Positions 53,382 to 61,468 of a stretch of 64,000 nucleotides of DNA are shown one piece after another. A model generated the notes under the pieces. That model made no database searches. It had not been told where the DNA came from and saw only the letters and a list, made by a program, of their open reading frames with translations. The stretch comes from DATHCB01 sp035319765. Lineage in GTDB: Archaea > Thermoproteota > Bathyarchaeia > Bathyarchaeales > SOJC01. Positions within the stretch are counted from its first letter, which is position 1. Each line of letters opens with the position of its first letter. The translations under genes and the position numbers were made by a program. The stretch is taken from contig DATHCB010000148.1 of the NCBI GenBank assembly GCA_035319765.1, forward strand, positions 3,659 to 67,658, given 5' to 3'.

Positions 53382-53906
53382 TCACTTCAATTCAAATTGG
53401 TAGGTGACAAGTGATAATCTAGTGCCCCATGGCGTATCTACTACTGATTCCTTCAACTGTTCGAAGCCGTTCTTCTCATAGAATCGTCTGGCATGAGTTT
53501 CATCTCTGCCCGCGTTTACTGTAATTGTTTTAGTTCCTTTGCGTCGTTCATCGCTCAGGACACGAGCCAAAAGCCGAGTGCCTATGCCCTTGCGAGCGTA
53601 CTCTGGGAAAACTACGATTCGATCTAGTTCCACGATGGATTTATCGTGTTTCACTGTCTGGGCAAATCCTAGAATCTCGCGTCCGTTTTCCAATGCAAGA
53701 TAGATAACAGACTCTCCAGATTTCACAGCGTTCTGGACGGTCTCCTCCGAAAGAACCTTCTTTACGTAAGCTTCAGGAATGCCGAATTTTGTAATGTTCT
53801 CCAAATAGAACTGACCGCTAGTATCCTCTAGGAGTTCCTGAAACTTCTTAGTTAAAGCCTGCACGCCCCGCACTGTGGCTTTTCTTATGGTAATCCTGCT
53901 TGACAC
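53382..53906 (-). CDS. GNAT-family N-acetyltransferase
   Basis: 174 residues. The GNAT fold shows in VIYLALENGREILGFAQTVK (beta 2-4) and VVFPEYARKGIGTRLLARVL, whose R-x-x-G-I-G is the acetyl-CoA pyrophosphate loop, followed by ARRFYEKNGFEQL. A small-molecule or protein amine acetyltransferase; acceptor unknown. Converges on aquaporin, with GCGCGC between. Confidence 0.85.
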   Translation of the reverse strand: MSSRITIRKATVRGVQALTKKFQELLEDTSGQFYLENITKFGIPEAYVKKVLSEETVQNAVKSGESVIYLALENGREILGFAQTVKHDKSIVELDRIVVFPEYARKGIGTRLLARVLSDERRKGTKTITVNAGRDETHARRFYEKNGFEQLKESVVDTPWGTRLSLVTYQFELK

Positions 53907-54014
53907 AAGAAAAAATCAGTTCTGAGTTCACATTTATGCTTTTCTCAGGGATTGAGTTTGTTCCTTCGGGCTAATTTTGCCACACCTGTGGCATGCATTA
54001 CCTGAGAGTGTGGT

Positions 54015-54103
54015 GGATAAAACTTTGCCCTCTCTCTGCACCAAAACCTTTTTCGGTTTACATTGTCATGTTAGCGCGCGCGAGAGCTGGTTAGACCGAA
54101 AGG
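54015..54103. repeat. GGATAAAACTTTGCCC core, outer-arm copy and GCGCGCGCG hairpin
   Basis: The core (54015-54030) abuts CTCTCTGCACC and AAAACCTTTTTCGG (54031-54056), a third copy of the 5124/5769 arm. CCTTTTTCGGTTTA (54047-54060) then pairs imperfectly with TTAGACCGAAAGG (54091-54103) around GCGCGCGCG (54074-54082). All three repeat types of the window meet here. Confidence 0.55.
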
Positions 54104-54112
54104 TGGCATGCA

Positions 54113-54502
54113 TTGAGTCAAACGGATATTAGCGGAGTCGCAGACGAGAAATATATCTATTTAACGACCCGGGGCAGAAAGACTGGAAATTCGCATACAG
54201 TTGAACTGTGGTTTGCGATGGCTGGAAAGAAAATTTATCTTAGCCATGAAGGAGCGTACACCGACTGGATGAAAAATATTCTTAAGGATAGTCGAGTCGA
54301 GTTCAGGATCGGAAAGATCCCGTTCAAGGGCAACGCTCGAATTACCGAAAGTGGGGAGATCTTCGAACTGGGAAAAAATGCCCTCTACCTCAAGTATTAT
54401 GGCGAGGCAGACAAAGACACCATTGACGATTGGTTCTCAGAATCAACAATAATAGAGATTTCAATGATTGGTACGATGTTGAACGCGTCCCATGATCGTT
54501 GA
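54113..54502 (+). CDS. deazaflavin (F420)-dependent nitroreductase-like protein
   Basis: 129 residues with a split-barrel fold. EKYIYLTTRGRKTGNSHTVE is the phosphate-binding strand-turn of the F420H2-dependent quinone reductase/Ddn-like (DUF385-type) family, followed by AMAGKKIYLSHEGAYTDWMK and a FKGNARIT strand. These proteins use reduced F420 or a flavin to reduce small molecules. TTG start with AGGTGG upstream. Confidence 0.75.
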   Translation: MSQTDISGVADEKYIYLTTRGRKTGNSHTVELWFAMAGKKIYLSHEGAYTDWMKNILKDSRVEFRIGKIPFKGNARITESGEIFELGKNALYLKYYGEADKDTIDDWFSESTIIEISMIGTMLNASHDR

Positions 54503-54683
54503 AATGAGATCACTCCGGAAAGCACGTGCTCCTTTTCAAACGAAAATATGCTCGCGCACGCCGATTGCTCTGTTTCGACCATGGAACTGGCTCTGCATGG
54601 GAGGCGATTTGCATCAGGCAAGAGTCTGGCATCCCGTAATACCGGGCTAACGTCGCGCCATACTTTTCAGAGACGAAAAACAT

Positions 54684-54797
54684 GTAGCGCGTGCGAAAAC
54701 ACAAGAGGAAATCACCCAACCACTGGAAACAGGCCTCGAATACGTGCTACAAAAATACAACATGGCCTTCATCAGAAAACGCAAGCGCGTGCGCTGA
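54684..54797 (+). pseudogene. remnant of a paralogue of the 54-residue protein at 55824
   Basis: Reads VARAKTQEEITQPLETGLEY, then AFIRKRKRVR and stop, close to KTQEEITRLLEIGFEH ... AFFRKRK of the small gene at 55824. The 5' part is missing; the similarity starts at a GCGCGTGCG stretch. 54503-54683 and 54798-55041 show no convincing gene. Confidence 0.5.
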
Positions 54798-55041
54798 CGA
54801 TTTGCAAAAGCAACTAAGAGTCTATGCTGAAAAAAAGAAAACTTCGTAAACGGAGCGAGTTAAACAACTGATTAAAACTTCTCAATTTTCGACTTAGTTT
54901 AATGTATAACATTCTGATACGTGAAAATCGGTAAAACGCGGAGACTATTCCCGCAATTCCCTCTTTCTTGTCAGTTAGGCATATCCTTGAGGATTTTTTT
55001 GCCATGTTTAAAAATCAGTTGTTATTGCTCATACAATTATG

Positions 55042-55119
55042 CAGGGTCATCGTGATCCACGTTTGCTTATACAGTTCGTCTTGGATGATTTGAGCTCAGG
55101 GTCGTCTAGATCCACGTGG
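55042..55119. repeat. 21-bp direct repeat at the vapC 3' end
   Basis: On the minus strand ACGTGGATCTAGACGACCCT (to 55099) recurs as ACGTGGATCACGATGACCCT (to 55042), about 17 of 21 identical, 57 bp apart. The first copy includes the vapC stop; the second may be a duplication scar. Confidence 0.55.
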
Positions 55120-55504
55120 ATTTTGTTTCTTTGATTGTTTTGTAGTGGGGGTCGTCTGTGAGTATGCGAGCTTGGTTGGTAATGGCTGTTGCGGCTATGA
55201 TGCAGTCGCCCATTGGAATGTTCTTGTGCTGGCACTTTATTATGCCTGCTTGTCTAGCGATCGTGGGTGTAAGAGTTTCAATTTGAAGTCCACTTTCTAT
55301 CAGTGCGTGGTAACGGGCTTCTGCCAGTTCCCTTCCTCTTTTTTCACAGGTCACTTGGACCACTTCTGAGATGACTATGGTGGGCAAAATCCCTTCATTC
55401 CTGTGAACTAGTTCTCTCAGTCTTCTTGTCGTTTTCTGTTGTGTTTCAACTCTTCCTGAGTAGAAATGTTCAGTGAAAAACCTCGTGTCCAGGATTTCTT
55501 TCAC
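55106..55504 (-). CDS. vapC: VapC-type PIN-domain toxin
   Basis: 132 residues. The PIN nuclease acids are present: D6 in EILDTRFF, E47 in TIVISEVVQ, D100 in MGDCIIAATA and D117/D118 in ILTDDPHY. The magnesium-dependent nuclease would cleave RNA, such as tRNA, when freed from its antitoxin. It begins 2 bp after the antitoxin gene in the same direction, the classic vapBC order. Confidence 0.9.
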   Translation of the reverse strand: MKEILDTRFFTEHFYSGRVETQQKTTRRLRELVHRNEGILPTIVISEVVQVTCEKRGRELAEARYHALIESGLQIETLTPTIARQAGIIKCQHKNIPMGDCIIAATAITNQARILTDDPHYKTIKETKSTWI

Positions 55505-55506
55505 GC

Positions 55507-55734
55507 CTAGTATTCCTCTCGCAACTTATCTATCCTCTTCTTGACGTTTTCTGCGTTGTCGTACTTTGCGTCTACCCCAGCCATTTCTTCAAGCCTCGGG
55601 ATTGGTTTGAACAGCACTCCCCTCTCGACTGTCTCCACCCAGAGCTGGTCTCCTTCTCTTATTCTCAGCTTTTTTCTGATATCCGCGGGGATGGTGGTCT
55701 GTCCTCTTCGCGTAACCTTAACAACGCTCCGCAA
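55507..55734 (-). CDS. vapB: AbrB/MazE-type antitoxin (VapB)
   Basis: 75 residues. The swapped-hairpin AbrB DNA-binding fold is clear in VVKVTRRGQTTIPADIRKKL and REGDQLWVETVERGVLFKPI; the C-terminal helix (AENVKKRIDKLREEY) would bind VapC. It should repress its own operon. TTG start; a GTTATAAAT box (55749-55757) lies about 19 bp upstream, so the message is leaderless or nearly so. Confidence 0.9.
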   Translation of the reverse strand: MRSVVKVTRRGQTTIPADIRKKLRIREGDQLWVETVERGVLFKPIPRLEEMAGVDAKYDNAENVKKRIDKLREEY

Positions 55735-55794
55735 GTATCATCACTCTTGTTATAAATGTATGCTAGTACTACCTTAAAAAGAGTTTCCTATCCA

Positions 55795-55802
55795 ATTATA
55801 AG
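55795..55802 (+). promoter_or_regulatory. TATA box of a small leaderless gene
   Basis: ATTATAAG, centred 25-26 bp before the ATG at 55824. Confidence 0.6.
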
Positions 55803-55823
55803 AGTAGGATTTTGCTGCCCCCT

Positions 55824-55988
55824 ATGAAATCTGCATACACATCGAACGAGAACTCTTTCTCGACGCGCCGACAGATGAGTATCGTCAAACTCTCCAAAAC
55901 GCAGGAAGAGATAACCCGATTACTTGAAATCGGCTTCGAACACATACCTCGAATGGACGATCTTGCCTTCTTCAGAAAGCGCAAATGA
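55824..55988 (+). CDS. 54-residue protein of unknown function
   Basis: MKSAYTSNENSFSTRRQMSI, then VKLSKTQEEITRLLEIGFEH, IPRMDDLAFFRKRK. The TATA box 25 bp upstream marks a leaderless transcript, and a decayed paralogue at 54684 shows the C-terminal half was once conserved. The tail LLEIGFEHI-x3-DDLAFFRKRK is likely functional. It faces the radical SAM gene at 56017 end to end, 28 bp away; whether it is a modification substrate, a regulator or unrelated is open. No cysteines. Confidence 0.6.
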   Translation: MKSAYTSNENSFSTRRQMSIVKLSKTQEEITRLLEIGFEHIPRMDDLAFFRKRK

Positions 55989-56016
55989 CCCAAAAAATAA
56001 CGGATGCTAAAAAAAC

Positions 56017-57135
56017 CTATGGGATTATTTCGCAGCCGTTGTATTTGAGGTAGTCGAAGTCTGATTTGTTGATTTTTCCTTTTTTGATGAGTTGTCTGAT
56101 TCTGGGTTCAGTGTCTTTCAGTGTTTTGACTAGGTTTTTTACGGTGTCGCACACCAGGGCGTATTGGCTGTCGTTCCATTGCTTGGTGATGTTCGCGTAG
56201 AGGCAGCGTCCGCCGCACAGGTCGATTGTGGAGCATTCAGTGCATGGTTTTGAGACGAAGATTTTCTTGAGCTTCAGCGGGTGGGCAGTTCTTATGTGTC
56301 CGAGTGTGAAGTCTTTCATTCCGGCCATGACGGGGCAGGGCGCTATGCTTCCGTCGGTCTGTATGGTGTAGTTTGTCCAGCCTGAGCCGCATCTGAGGAG
56401 GCTCTTTTCATCGTTCAGCATTGAATTCATCAGCGCTAAGAACGGGTAGAGTCGGAGTACTTTCCCATTTTTTTCCATATGATCAACCCAGTGGTGTATG
56501 AGTTTTCGAATGCCAGGGTTGTAGCTTTGCTCGGTCCATTCTTTGAAGCGTCTGTTGGCGAAGTCGCTTCTCCAGAAGCCTGCGTCCAGCTGCCAGTGTA
56601 CTAAAGGGAACTGGTACTCCTTGTTGTTGAGTAGCCATGTCACCTGTTTGTAGATGTCGGTTTCTTCGGTTACGGTCATTCTGGCTATTATTTCGCCTTT
56701 GAATCCGTTGTTTACTATTCTTCTGATGTTCTCTATGACCCTGCCCTGGACGCCTTCACCGCGGTTGAGGTCGGTTAGTTTCTTGTCTCCATCTATGGAC
56801 ACGAGTATAGTGTGTAGTCTGTTCACGTATACGGGCTCAAGTTTGTCCAGCAGCAGACCGTTTGTTTGAATGAGAAAATGCCTAGCCGGCACGACGTCTA
56901 TTATTTCGCGTATCTTCTCCAGGCTCAGCGTTGGTTCGCCGCCGTAGAACGTTAAAATGCAGTCAGGGTCTTTGGCGCAAAACTCTTTCAACCAACTGAT
57001 TGGATAATCAAGTCTGCTGGGCAACGAGTAGTCGATTTGGTAGTCAAAGTCTGTGTCGATGTCATCGCATGACTTTCCGTAACAGTACCTGCATTGCAAG
57101 TTGCATCTTGTCGTCAGTATTAGGTGAAAGTACAC
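56017..57135 (-). CDS. peptide-modifying-type radical SAM/SPASM enzyme
   Basis: 372 residues. LILTTRCNLQCRYCYGKS at the very N-terminus gives C11, C15 and C18; FYGGEPTLS is the SAM motif. The SPASM part has CGSGWTNYTIQTDGSIAPCP, then CTECSTIDLCGGRCLY for auxiliary clusters. The layout matches the archaeal AF1577-type family of putative peptide-modifying enzymes (TIGR04084, by memory). Such enzymes act on ribosomal peptides or a protein partner; the substrate here is unknown. Nearby small genes are the obvious candidates. GTG/ATG choice is not an issue: M1 precedes the family start directly. Confidence 0.85.
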   Translation of the reverse strand: MYFHLILTTRCNLQCRYCYGKSCDDIDTDFDYQIDYSLPSRLDYPISWLKEFCAKDPDCILTFYGGEPTLSLEKIREIIDVVPARHFLIQTNGLLLDKLEPVYVNRLHTILVSIDGDKKLTDLNRGEGVQGRVIENIRRIVNNGFKGEIIARMTVTEETDIYKQVTWLLNNKEYQFPLVHWQLDAGFWRSDFANRRFKEWTEQSYNPGIRKLIHHWVDHMEKNGKVLRLYPFLALMNSMLNDEKSLLRCGSGWTNYTIQTDGSIAPCPVMAGMKDFTLGHIRTAHPLKLKKIFVSKPCTECSTIDLCGGRCLYANITKQWNDSQYALVCDTVKNLVKTLKDTEPRIRQLIKKGKINKSDFDYLKYNGCEIIP

Positions 57136-57455
57136 AGACGGACTCTCTTGACTCTTGTGAGTAGCGTTCGCATGTTCTTTTAGTGGTCGATCGGGAGTTC
57201 ATAAGGGTATTTGCCTTACGTAGCACTCATGAAAAAAGCATGAGCGCGCGCGTCGCGATTTGTCGTGTATTGAATCCATTAACCGAGGCCCCGGCCAACA
57301 CGCGATCTGCCTGCAATCTCCAAAGCCACTTCAAGATGTCAACAGTCATGCTGTCGCAAGTCAGTTGAGCGTCATTCAAATCTTTTGGGTTTCGATAGTA
57401 TTAGGAAGGTGTATATTGTTTGATGTTATAAAATCTTAAATATCGACGCGTAGAT
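57136..57455. other. intergenic region with CTCATG/CATGAG hairpin beside GCGCGCGCG
   Basis: CTCATG (57226-57231) and CATGAG (57239-57244) form a stem next to GCGCGCGCG (57244-57252). A frame of 61 codons crosses it but has no family resemblance. TATA-like GTTATAAAAT and TTAAATAT (57425-57441) probably serve the next gene. Confidence 0.35.
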
Positions 57456-57803
57456 GTGTTGAACGCGTATACTCATTGTGTGGAGCATTTAAGCTCTCAG
57501 GCAGAGTGTTCTCATTTGGTGCAAGCGGAGAAAGAGACTGAATTCGCCGTTCGCGGAAGGATAGACATAATAGCTGATATACTGCGGCAAGCGAAGCATG
57601 GGGCAAAGAAGACGAGAATCATGTACCTGTGCAACCTGAGCTTCAGGCAGCTTCGTGTGTACCTAAATTTCTCGGTCAAGAAGGGTTTCTTGAGGTTTGG
57701 TTCTGTTGCTGAGAGTCCGGGGTCGGTGATGTTTGTAACTACCGAGAAGGGCTTGGATTTCTTGGAGGCTTATGATAGCCTTCAGGCTGTTATTTCCTCG
57801 TAG
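57456..57803 (+). CDS. winged-helix regulator (archaeal HTH_45 type)
   Basis: 115 residues. From residue 33 the pattern RIDIIADILRQAKHGAKKTR, IMYLCNLSFRQLRVYLNFSV, KKGFLRF and FVTTEKGLDFLEAY is the common archaeal winged helix PF14947-like domain. The 32-residue N-terminus is extra and cysteine-containing. It is a paralogue of the regulator at 58739 and overlaps the convergent gene at 57782 by 22 bp. Target unknown. Confidence 0.75.
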   Translation: MLNAYTHCVEHLSSQAECSHLVQAEKETEFAVRGRIDIIADILRQAKHGAKKTRIMYLCNLSFRQLRVYLNFSVKKGFLRFGSVAESPGSVMFVTTEKGLDFLEAYDSLQAVISS

Positions 57804-58102
57804 GACTCTCTAGGGTCCGATTCGTTCAGTTTTTTGAGAAACTGTTTCGTCAAGCGGCTTAGGCGGACTTGGTTCACTTTCTTGTCTGTTTCGATGAGGT
57901 TGAATTCATTCATGAATGACAGCATGAGTTTCATTTTTTTGGCATCCAACCCCGTCATGTGCTGAACATCTTCAGCCTTGTGCCACCTTCCGTCTTTGAG
58001 TGCATAGAGCAGTTTGTCGGCGCATTGCATTTGCATAGGGTGCCGTCTCATGTAGCCTCTCTTAGAAAAAGCAGATAAATGGTTTGTGAGCTCCCGTTTC
58101 AT
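57782..58102 (-). CDS. winged-helix-like DNA-binding protein
   Basis: 106 residues. QCADKLLYALKDGRWHKAED, VQHMTGLDAKKMKLMLSFMN and EFNLIETDKKVNQVRLSRLT follow a helix-helix-helix-wing plan. ATG 58051 or 58036 (MRRHPMQMQ) could be the true start, removing a basic 17-residue leader. Its 3' end overlaps the convergent HTH gene, a possible antisense link between two regulators. Confidence 0.65.
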   Translation of the reverse strand: MKRELTNHLSAFSKRGYMRRHPMQMQCADKLLYALKDGRWHKAEDVQHMTGLDAKKMKLMLSFMNEFNLIETDKKVNQVRLSRLTKQFLKKLNESDPRESYEEITA

Positions 58103-58296
58103 ACGAAAGTAATTGATATTCTAGACAAAATAGAGCAGTGTTCTAGACTAGAGCACCTTATGTTCTTAAATAACGCAGCCCATGTTCTGTAATAGAGCCA
58201 CAGGGAATCGTAAGAAAAGCGAACGGTTACGTTGAAAACGAAAAGAAACGATCTTTGAAAAGTTTCATTCCGCTCCGGGCACGGAGGGACTTGACA

Positions 58297-58689
58297 GTGG
58301 CAAACAGCGAATGGAAAGAAAGGAAAGAATTCATCGAAGAGCTGAAACGCCAATGGAAGCTCATGTGGATCGAGCGCATAGATGACAGGCTAAAGGCAGA
58401 AGGAATTGCCGACAAGGACTTTTCTCTCCTCTTCGTGGACCGAGGAACCATAATCATGGCAACAAGGGACTACAAGCCCCTCGACTTTGCACAAGTCCTT
58501 GAGGAGCACAAGTTGACGCGCCAAGGAAGCGAAATCGCTCCAAACTCGACCGTTGGCGGCTGGGGCAAGTTTGCCCGCGAGACCTATCAAAAACGTGCAA
58601 GTGCGAGAAGACAGTCGTACGTTCAGCCTAAATGCGTTGGCTCTGCCTTGAAGAAAGGTGGAAAGGGCTGGCTTCACGCCAGATTGTGA
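58297..58689 (+). CDS. hypothetical soluble protein
   Basis: 130 residues from GTG 58297, chosen because GGAGG at 58283-58287 is well spaced. The first part is a charged helix (WKERKEFIEELKRQWKLMWI) then DRLKAEGIADKDFSLLFVDR and GTIIMATRDYKPLDFAQVLE; the rest is basic, with KFARETYQKRASARRQSY. Possibly nucleic-acid binding by composition alone. No family recognised. Confidence 0.6.
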   Translation: MANSEWKERKEFIEELKRQWKLMWIERIDDRLKAEGIADKDFSLLFVDRGTIIMATRDYKPLDFAQVLEEHKLTRQGSEIAPNSTVGGWGKFARETYQKRASARRQSYVQPKCVGSALKKGGKGWLHARL

Positions 58690-58738
58690 GTTAAAGCTCG
58701 TTTTTTTGACGTGTTTGAAAATTCATTCCAGGTGAGGT

Positions 58739-59107
58739 TTGTTGTCCAAGTATAGAAATCGAGTGGAGATCATAGCCGATATCTTGAACATCGTCGGCGA
58801 CGGTGCTCGGAAGACGCAGATAATGTACAAGGGAAACCTTAGCTACAAGCTTCTCACGCGGTACCTTCGTGAAGTCATCGGCGCCGGCTTAGTTTGCGCT
58901 GGAGAGACAGCAAATATCTATCAGTTGACAGAGAAAGGAAAGATGTTCTTGAAGGATTTCGAGGATTACTCGTTGAACCGTGACGAAGTGGTAGAGCACA
59001 TGACGGCTATGAATGGCTTAAGAAACAAGCTTGAAGGGATGTGCACACCAAAGACCATGCGCAAGGGATTCAAGTCCGAGCCTGAAGAGCGGTATAAAGC
59101 GAATTAA
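58739..59107 (+). CDS. winged-helix regulator (archaeal HTH_45 type)
   Basis: 122 residues. RVEIIADILNIVGDGARKTQ, IMYKGNLSYKLLTRYLREVI and YQLTEKGKMFLKDFEDY are the same HTH_45 pattern as at 57456 (about half the residues alike). A C-terminal tail of 45 residues is polar. TTG start with AGGTGAGGT upstream. It directly precedes the envelope/GNAT/ligase gene run (12 bp to the next gene) and may regulate it. Confidence 0.8.
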   Translation: MLSKYRNRVEIIADILNIVGDGARKTQIMYKGNLSYKLLTRYLREVIGAGLVCAGETANIYQLTEKGKMFLKDFEDYSLNRDEVVEHMTAMNGLRNKLEGMCTPKTMRKGFKSEPEERYKAN

Positions 59108-59118
59108 GCCCATATCGG

Positions 59119-60066
59119 TTGGCGGTATGCTACAAAAAAACTTTGCTAGGGAGTGACTTTTCTACGCCTAAGAGAACAGCAACTCACAAAGCAGGCTTTT
59201 TCACGATCGTCATCCTCTTCTTTCTAGTCGCATTTCTCGCAGGCCAGTCATTTGTGCCTAGGGTTCAAGCAGACGCGTCCGGGCCCTCGCTAACTCCTTT
59301 GGCTCCTGTTCCATGCACGTCGCCACAGACTGGATTGGTTATGGGAGGCTATTTGAACAGCGCAGGTGCTCCTTCGGTGTGGATCGTCTCAGTTTCTGGT
59401 GTGAGTGAGAACAGGTCGCATTGGCCCAGTTTTTTTGACGCGAACTCGAGCATGTGGTACTGGCTAAAGCTTGTCGTCGGCACCATTTACAACGGCGTGT
59501 GGACGTATGACGGAAACGTTTCAGTCTCCTACACTCCGCCAGGACATCCAAACGGCGCATCATTCGCTCCCATAGTGTGGGACGGAAACGCGGTTGGCTA
59601 CCACCAGATCATGTTCGGCTGCCAAGACCTCACGGGAAACCAATCGTGGGTAAGCGTAGGATATCGCATCACATTTGCGCACGCCATCGCCGAGGCTCAG
59701 CAGGAACTCACGGTGTGTTACCAAGCCGTTGCAAACGCGAGCAGCGCAGGCGCGAATGTTGCAGGTCTGCTTCGAGTGCTCGATCAAGCTGGCGAAAATT
59801 TGTCTCAAGCTGATTTGGCGTACGGGATAGGCGACAATGCTTCTGCATTGATCTACGCCAATCAGTGTTTGAACCTGCTTATTCAGAATAATGTTCAGAC
59901 TCGGGCAAATGCTTTGGAGAGTTCGGCGTCTCAGGCGCGTTTCTGGGGTTTTATGATCAACGTCGTTGGCTCTTCTGCGGGTGCTGTTGCCGTGGTCATT
60001 TGCGGTTTTGTGGTGTGGACTTTTCTTAAGCGGAGATATCTGAGACGAGGAGGCGTTGCTCGATGA
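59119..60066 (+). CDS. secreted membrane-anchored protein
   Basis: 315 residues. An N-terminal signal/anchor (FFTIVILFFLVAFLAGQSFV) follows a 25-residue basic leader. The exterior domain (GGYLNSAGAPSVWIVSVSGV, YNGVWTYDGNVSVSYTPPGH) is beta-rich, then comes a helical segment AHAIAEAQQELTVCYQAVAN, and a C-terminal helix (MINVVGSSAGAVAVVICGFV) with RRYLRRG inside. TTG start. It overlaps the next gene by 4 bp, so both proteins are made together. Function unknown. Confidence 0.7.
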   Translation: MAVCYKKTLLGSDFSTPKRTATHKAGFFTIVILFFLVAFLAGQSFVPRVQADASGPSLTPLAPVPCTSPQTGLVMGGYLNSAGAPSVWIVSVSGVSENRSHWPSFFDANSSMWYWLKLVVGTIYNGVWTYDGNVSVSYTPPGHPNGASFAPIVWDGNAVGYHQIMFGCQDLTGNQSWVSVGYRITFAHAIAEAQQELTVCYQAVANASSAGANVAGLLRVLDQAGENLSQADLAYGIGDNASALIYANQCLNLLIQNNVQTRANALESSASQARFWGFMINVVGSSAGAVAVVICGFVVWTFLKRRYLRRGGVAR

Positions 60067-60671
60067 ATGTTCGGGAGTATGCGATACTTTTCTGGACGGT
60101 TGTGGGAATCATAACGCTTCTTGTGGCCTCTCCTGCGTTGAGTAGGCTTTTGGTTTATCCGCAGACTGAGTTTTTCACCGAGATGTGGCTACTGGGTCCT
60201 CATCATATGGCTGAGAATTATCCCTTTAACATCACGCGCGGGCAGACTTACAGCATTTACCTAGACCTTGCGAATCACCTGGGCTATTCTGCGTATTATG
60301 TTGTCGAGGTGAAGTTTCGTAACAGTACGCAGTCGGCGCCTAGTAGTTTTGGTCCGGTTTCGAATCAGACTCCGAGCAGTTTGCCTTCGCTTTACAATGT
60401 TTCGGCTTTTGTGGCTGATGAAGGTTCGTGGGAGTTGCCGCTGTCTTTCTCCTTTGACTTCTTTAATACAACGCTTTTGACGGTTCAAATGCGCGGTCTA
60501 ACGTTGAACGGTGCTGGCTTGAATCTAACCGGTTGTAGCATAGCTTATAGTCCCCAAGGAGTCATGTATGCAGGGAACCTGTTCTTCGAGCTTTGGATTT
60601 ACAACAGAACTACGAGCGTTTTCGAGTACAATGACCGTTGGGTTGGATTGGTACTCAACATGACGGTTTAG
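60063..60671 (+). CDS. DUF1616-like membrane protein
   Basis: 202 residues: N-terminal helix (ILFWTVVGIITLLVASPALS), then FTEMWLLGPHHMAENYPFNI, TRGQTYSIYLDLANHLGYSA, YYVVEVKFRNSTQ and a beta-rich remainder. This order (EFWLLGP-xMAE-YP--V--G) is that of DUF1616-type archaeal proteins, which sit in the envelope with unknown role. ATGA overlap with the previous gene and 11 bp to the next place it in an operon with the GNAT and ligase genes. Confidence 0.75.
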   Translation: MNVREYAILFWTVVGIITLLVASPALSRLLVYPQTEFFTEMWLLGPHHMAENYPFNITRGQTYSIYLDLANHLGYSAYYVVEVKFRNSTQSAPSSFGPVSNQTPSSLPSLYNVSAFVADEGSWELPLSFSFDFFNTTLLTVQMRGLTLNGAGLNLTGCSIAYSPQGVMYAGNLFFELWIYNRTTSVFEYNDRWVGLVLNMTV

Positions 60672-60682
60672 AAGGGTCGCGA

Positions 60683-61462
60683 ATGAGCAGTTATTCAGTG
60701 AGGACTTTTAGGGCTGGCGACGAAGAGGACATTATTGAGCTTTTCAACCGTGTTTATGGTGAGTATGGCGGTTTCGTTCCCAGAACCGTAGATTACTGGC
60801 GTTGGTGCTGCCTAGAGAGGCCCGACGTTAAGAAAGGTGGAGTTTTTCTTGCTTTTGCCAGCGACAGGCTCTGCGGCTACATTGTTGCAGGTTCTTCTGG
60901 AAACCTTTGGGAATTCTGTGTCGATGAAGATGATAGAGAGGTTGCCAAGGTTCTTTTGGATCAGGCTTTAAAATATCTTGAGAGCCTTGAGGTTTCTTCA
61001 GTTAACATTAATGTTCCGCGCGATGCGGAGATCGTTGCAAGTCTGCGAGAGGCAGGGTTCGGTGAACTTCCTGCTGAGAGAATGTTTGTATCTGCTTTGA
61101 ATCCTGCAGCACTGGTTCGCGCTTTGGTTTCTCCTTCGCAAGGAAGGATTGTGAGCGAAGATTATCAACTGAGCTTCAAGCTGCGCGAAGTGCCTTATGG
61201 CGTCGACACAGGGTTTTCCGTGAAGGCCGATGGACGGAAAGTGGAGGTTTCGGAGGGTTTTCCAACTGTGCCTGCCGTCGTCGTTGAGTTGGAATTTATG
61301 GATCTGCTTTCAATCCTGTTCGAGGGTGCAAGTCCTCGTAAGCTTTTTCTTGCTCGTAGAATGAAGGTTAGGCCGTTCTGGAAGTTTAACGTGGTTCTCG
61401 GTTTCTTGTCTGCGGTTCGTTTGAGGGGTTCGTGGTATTTTCCGTTGAGTGATTACAGTTAG
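60683..61462 (+). CDS. GNAT acetyltransferase fused to SCP2-like domain
   Basis: 259 residues from ATG 60683; an earlier in-frame ATG (60638) would overlap the previous gene and adds atypical sequence. The N-terminal half (VRTFRAGDEEDIIELFNRVY, FLAFASDRLCGYIVAGSSGN) is a GNAT domain whose acetyl-CoA loop is weak. The C-terminal half (YQLSFKLREVPYGVDTGFSV to RPFWKFNVVLGFLSAV) resembles the SCP2 sterol-carrier fold attached to Eis-type acetyltransferases. Tandem with a second such protein; a paired enzyme is possible. Confidence 0.75.
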   Translation: MSSYSVRTFRAGDEEDIIELFNRVYGEYGGFVPRTVDYWRWCCLERPDVKKGGVFLAFASDRLCGYIVAGSSGNLWEFCVDEDDREVAKVLLDQALKYLESLEVSSVNINVPRDAEIVASLREAGFGELPAERMFVSALNPAALVRALVSPSQGRIVSEDYQLSFKLREVPYGVDTGFSVKADGRKVEVSEGFPTVPAVVVELEFMDLLSILFEGASPRKLFLARRMKVRPFWKFNVVLGFLSAVRLRGSWYFPLSDYS

Positions 61463-61468
61463 GTTGTT

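Noticed and set aside
54814..55005. 63-codon minus-strand frame beginning MAKKSSRICL
   Set aside because: No ribosome site or clear TATA and an ordinary A/T-rich composition; too weak to call.
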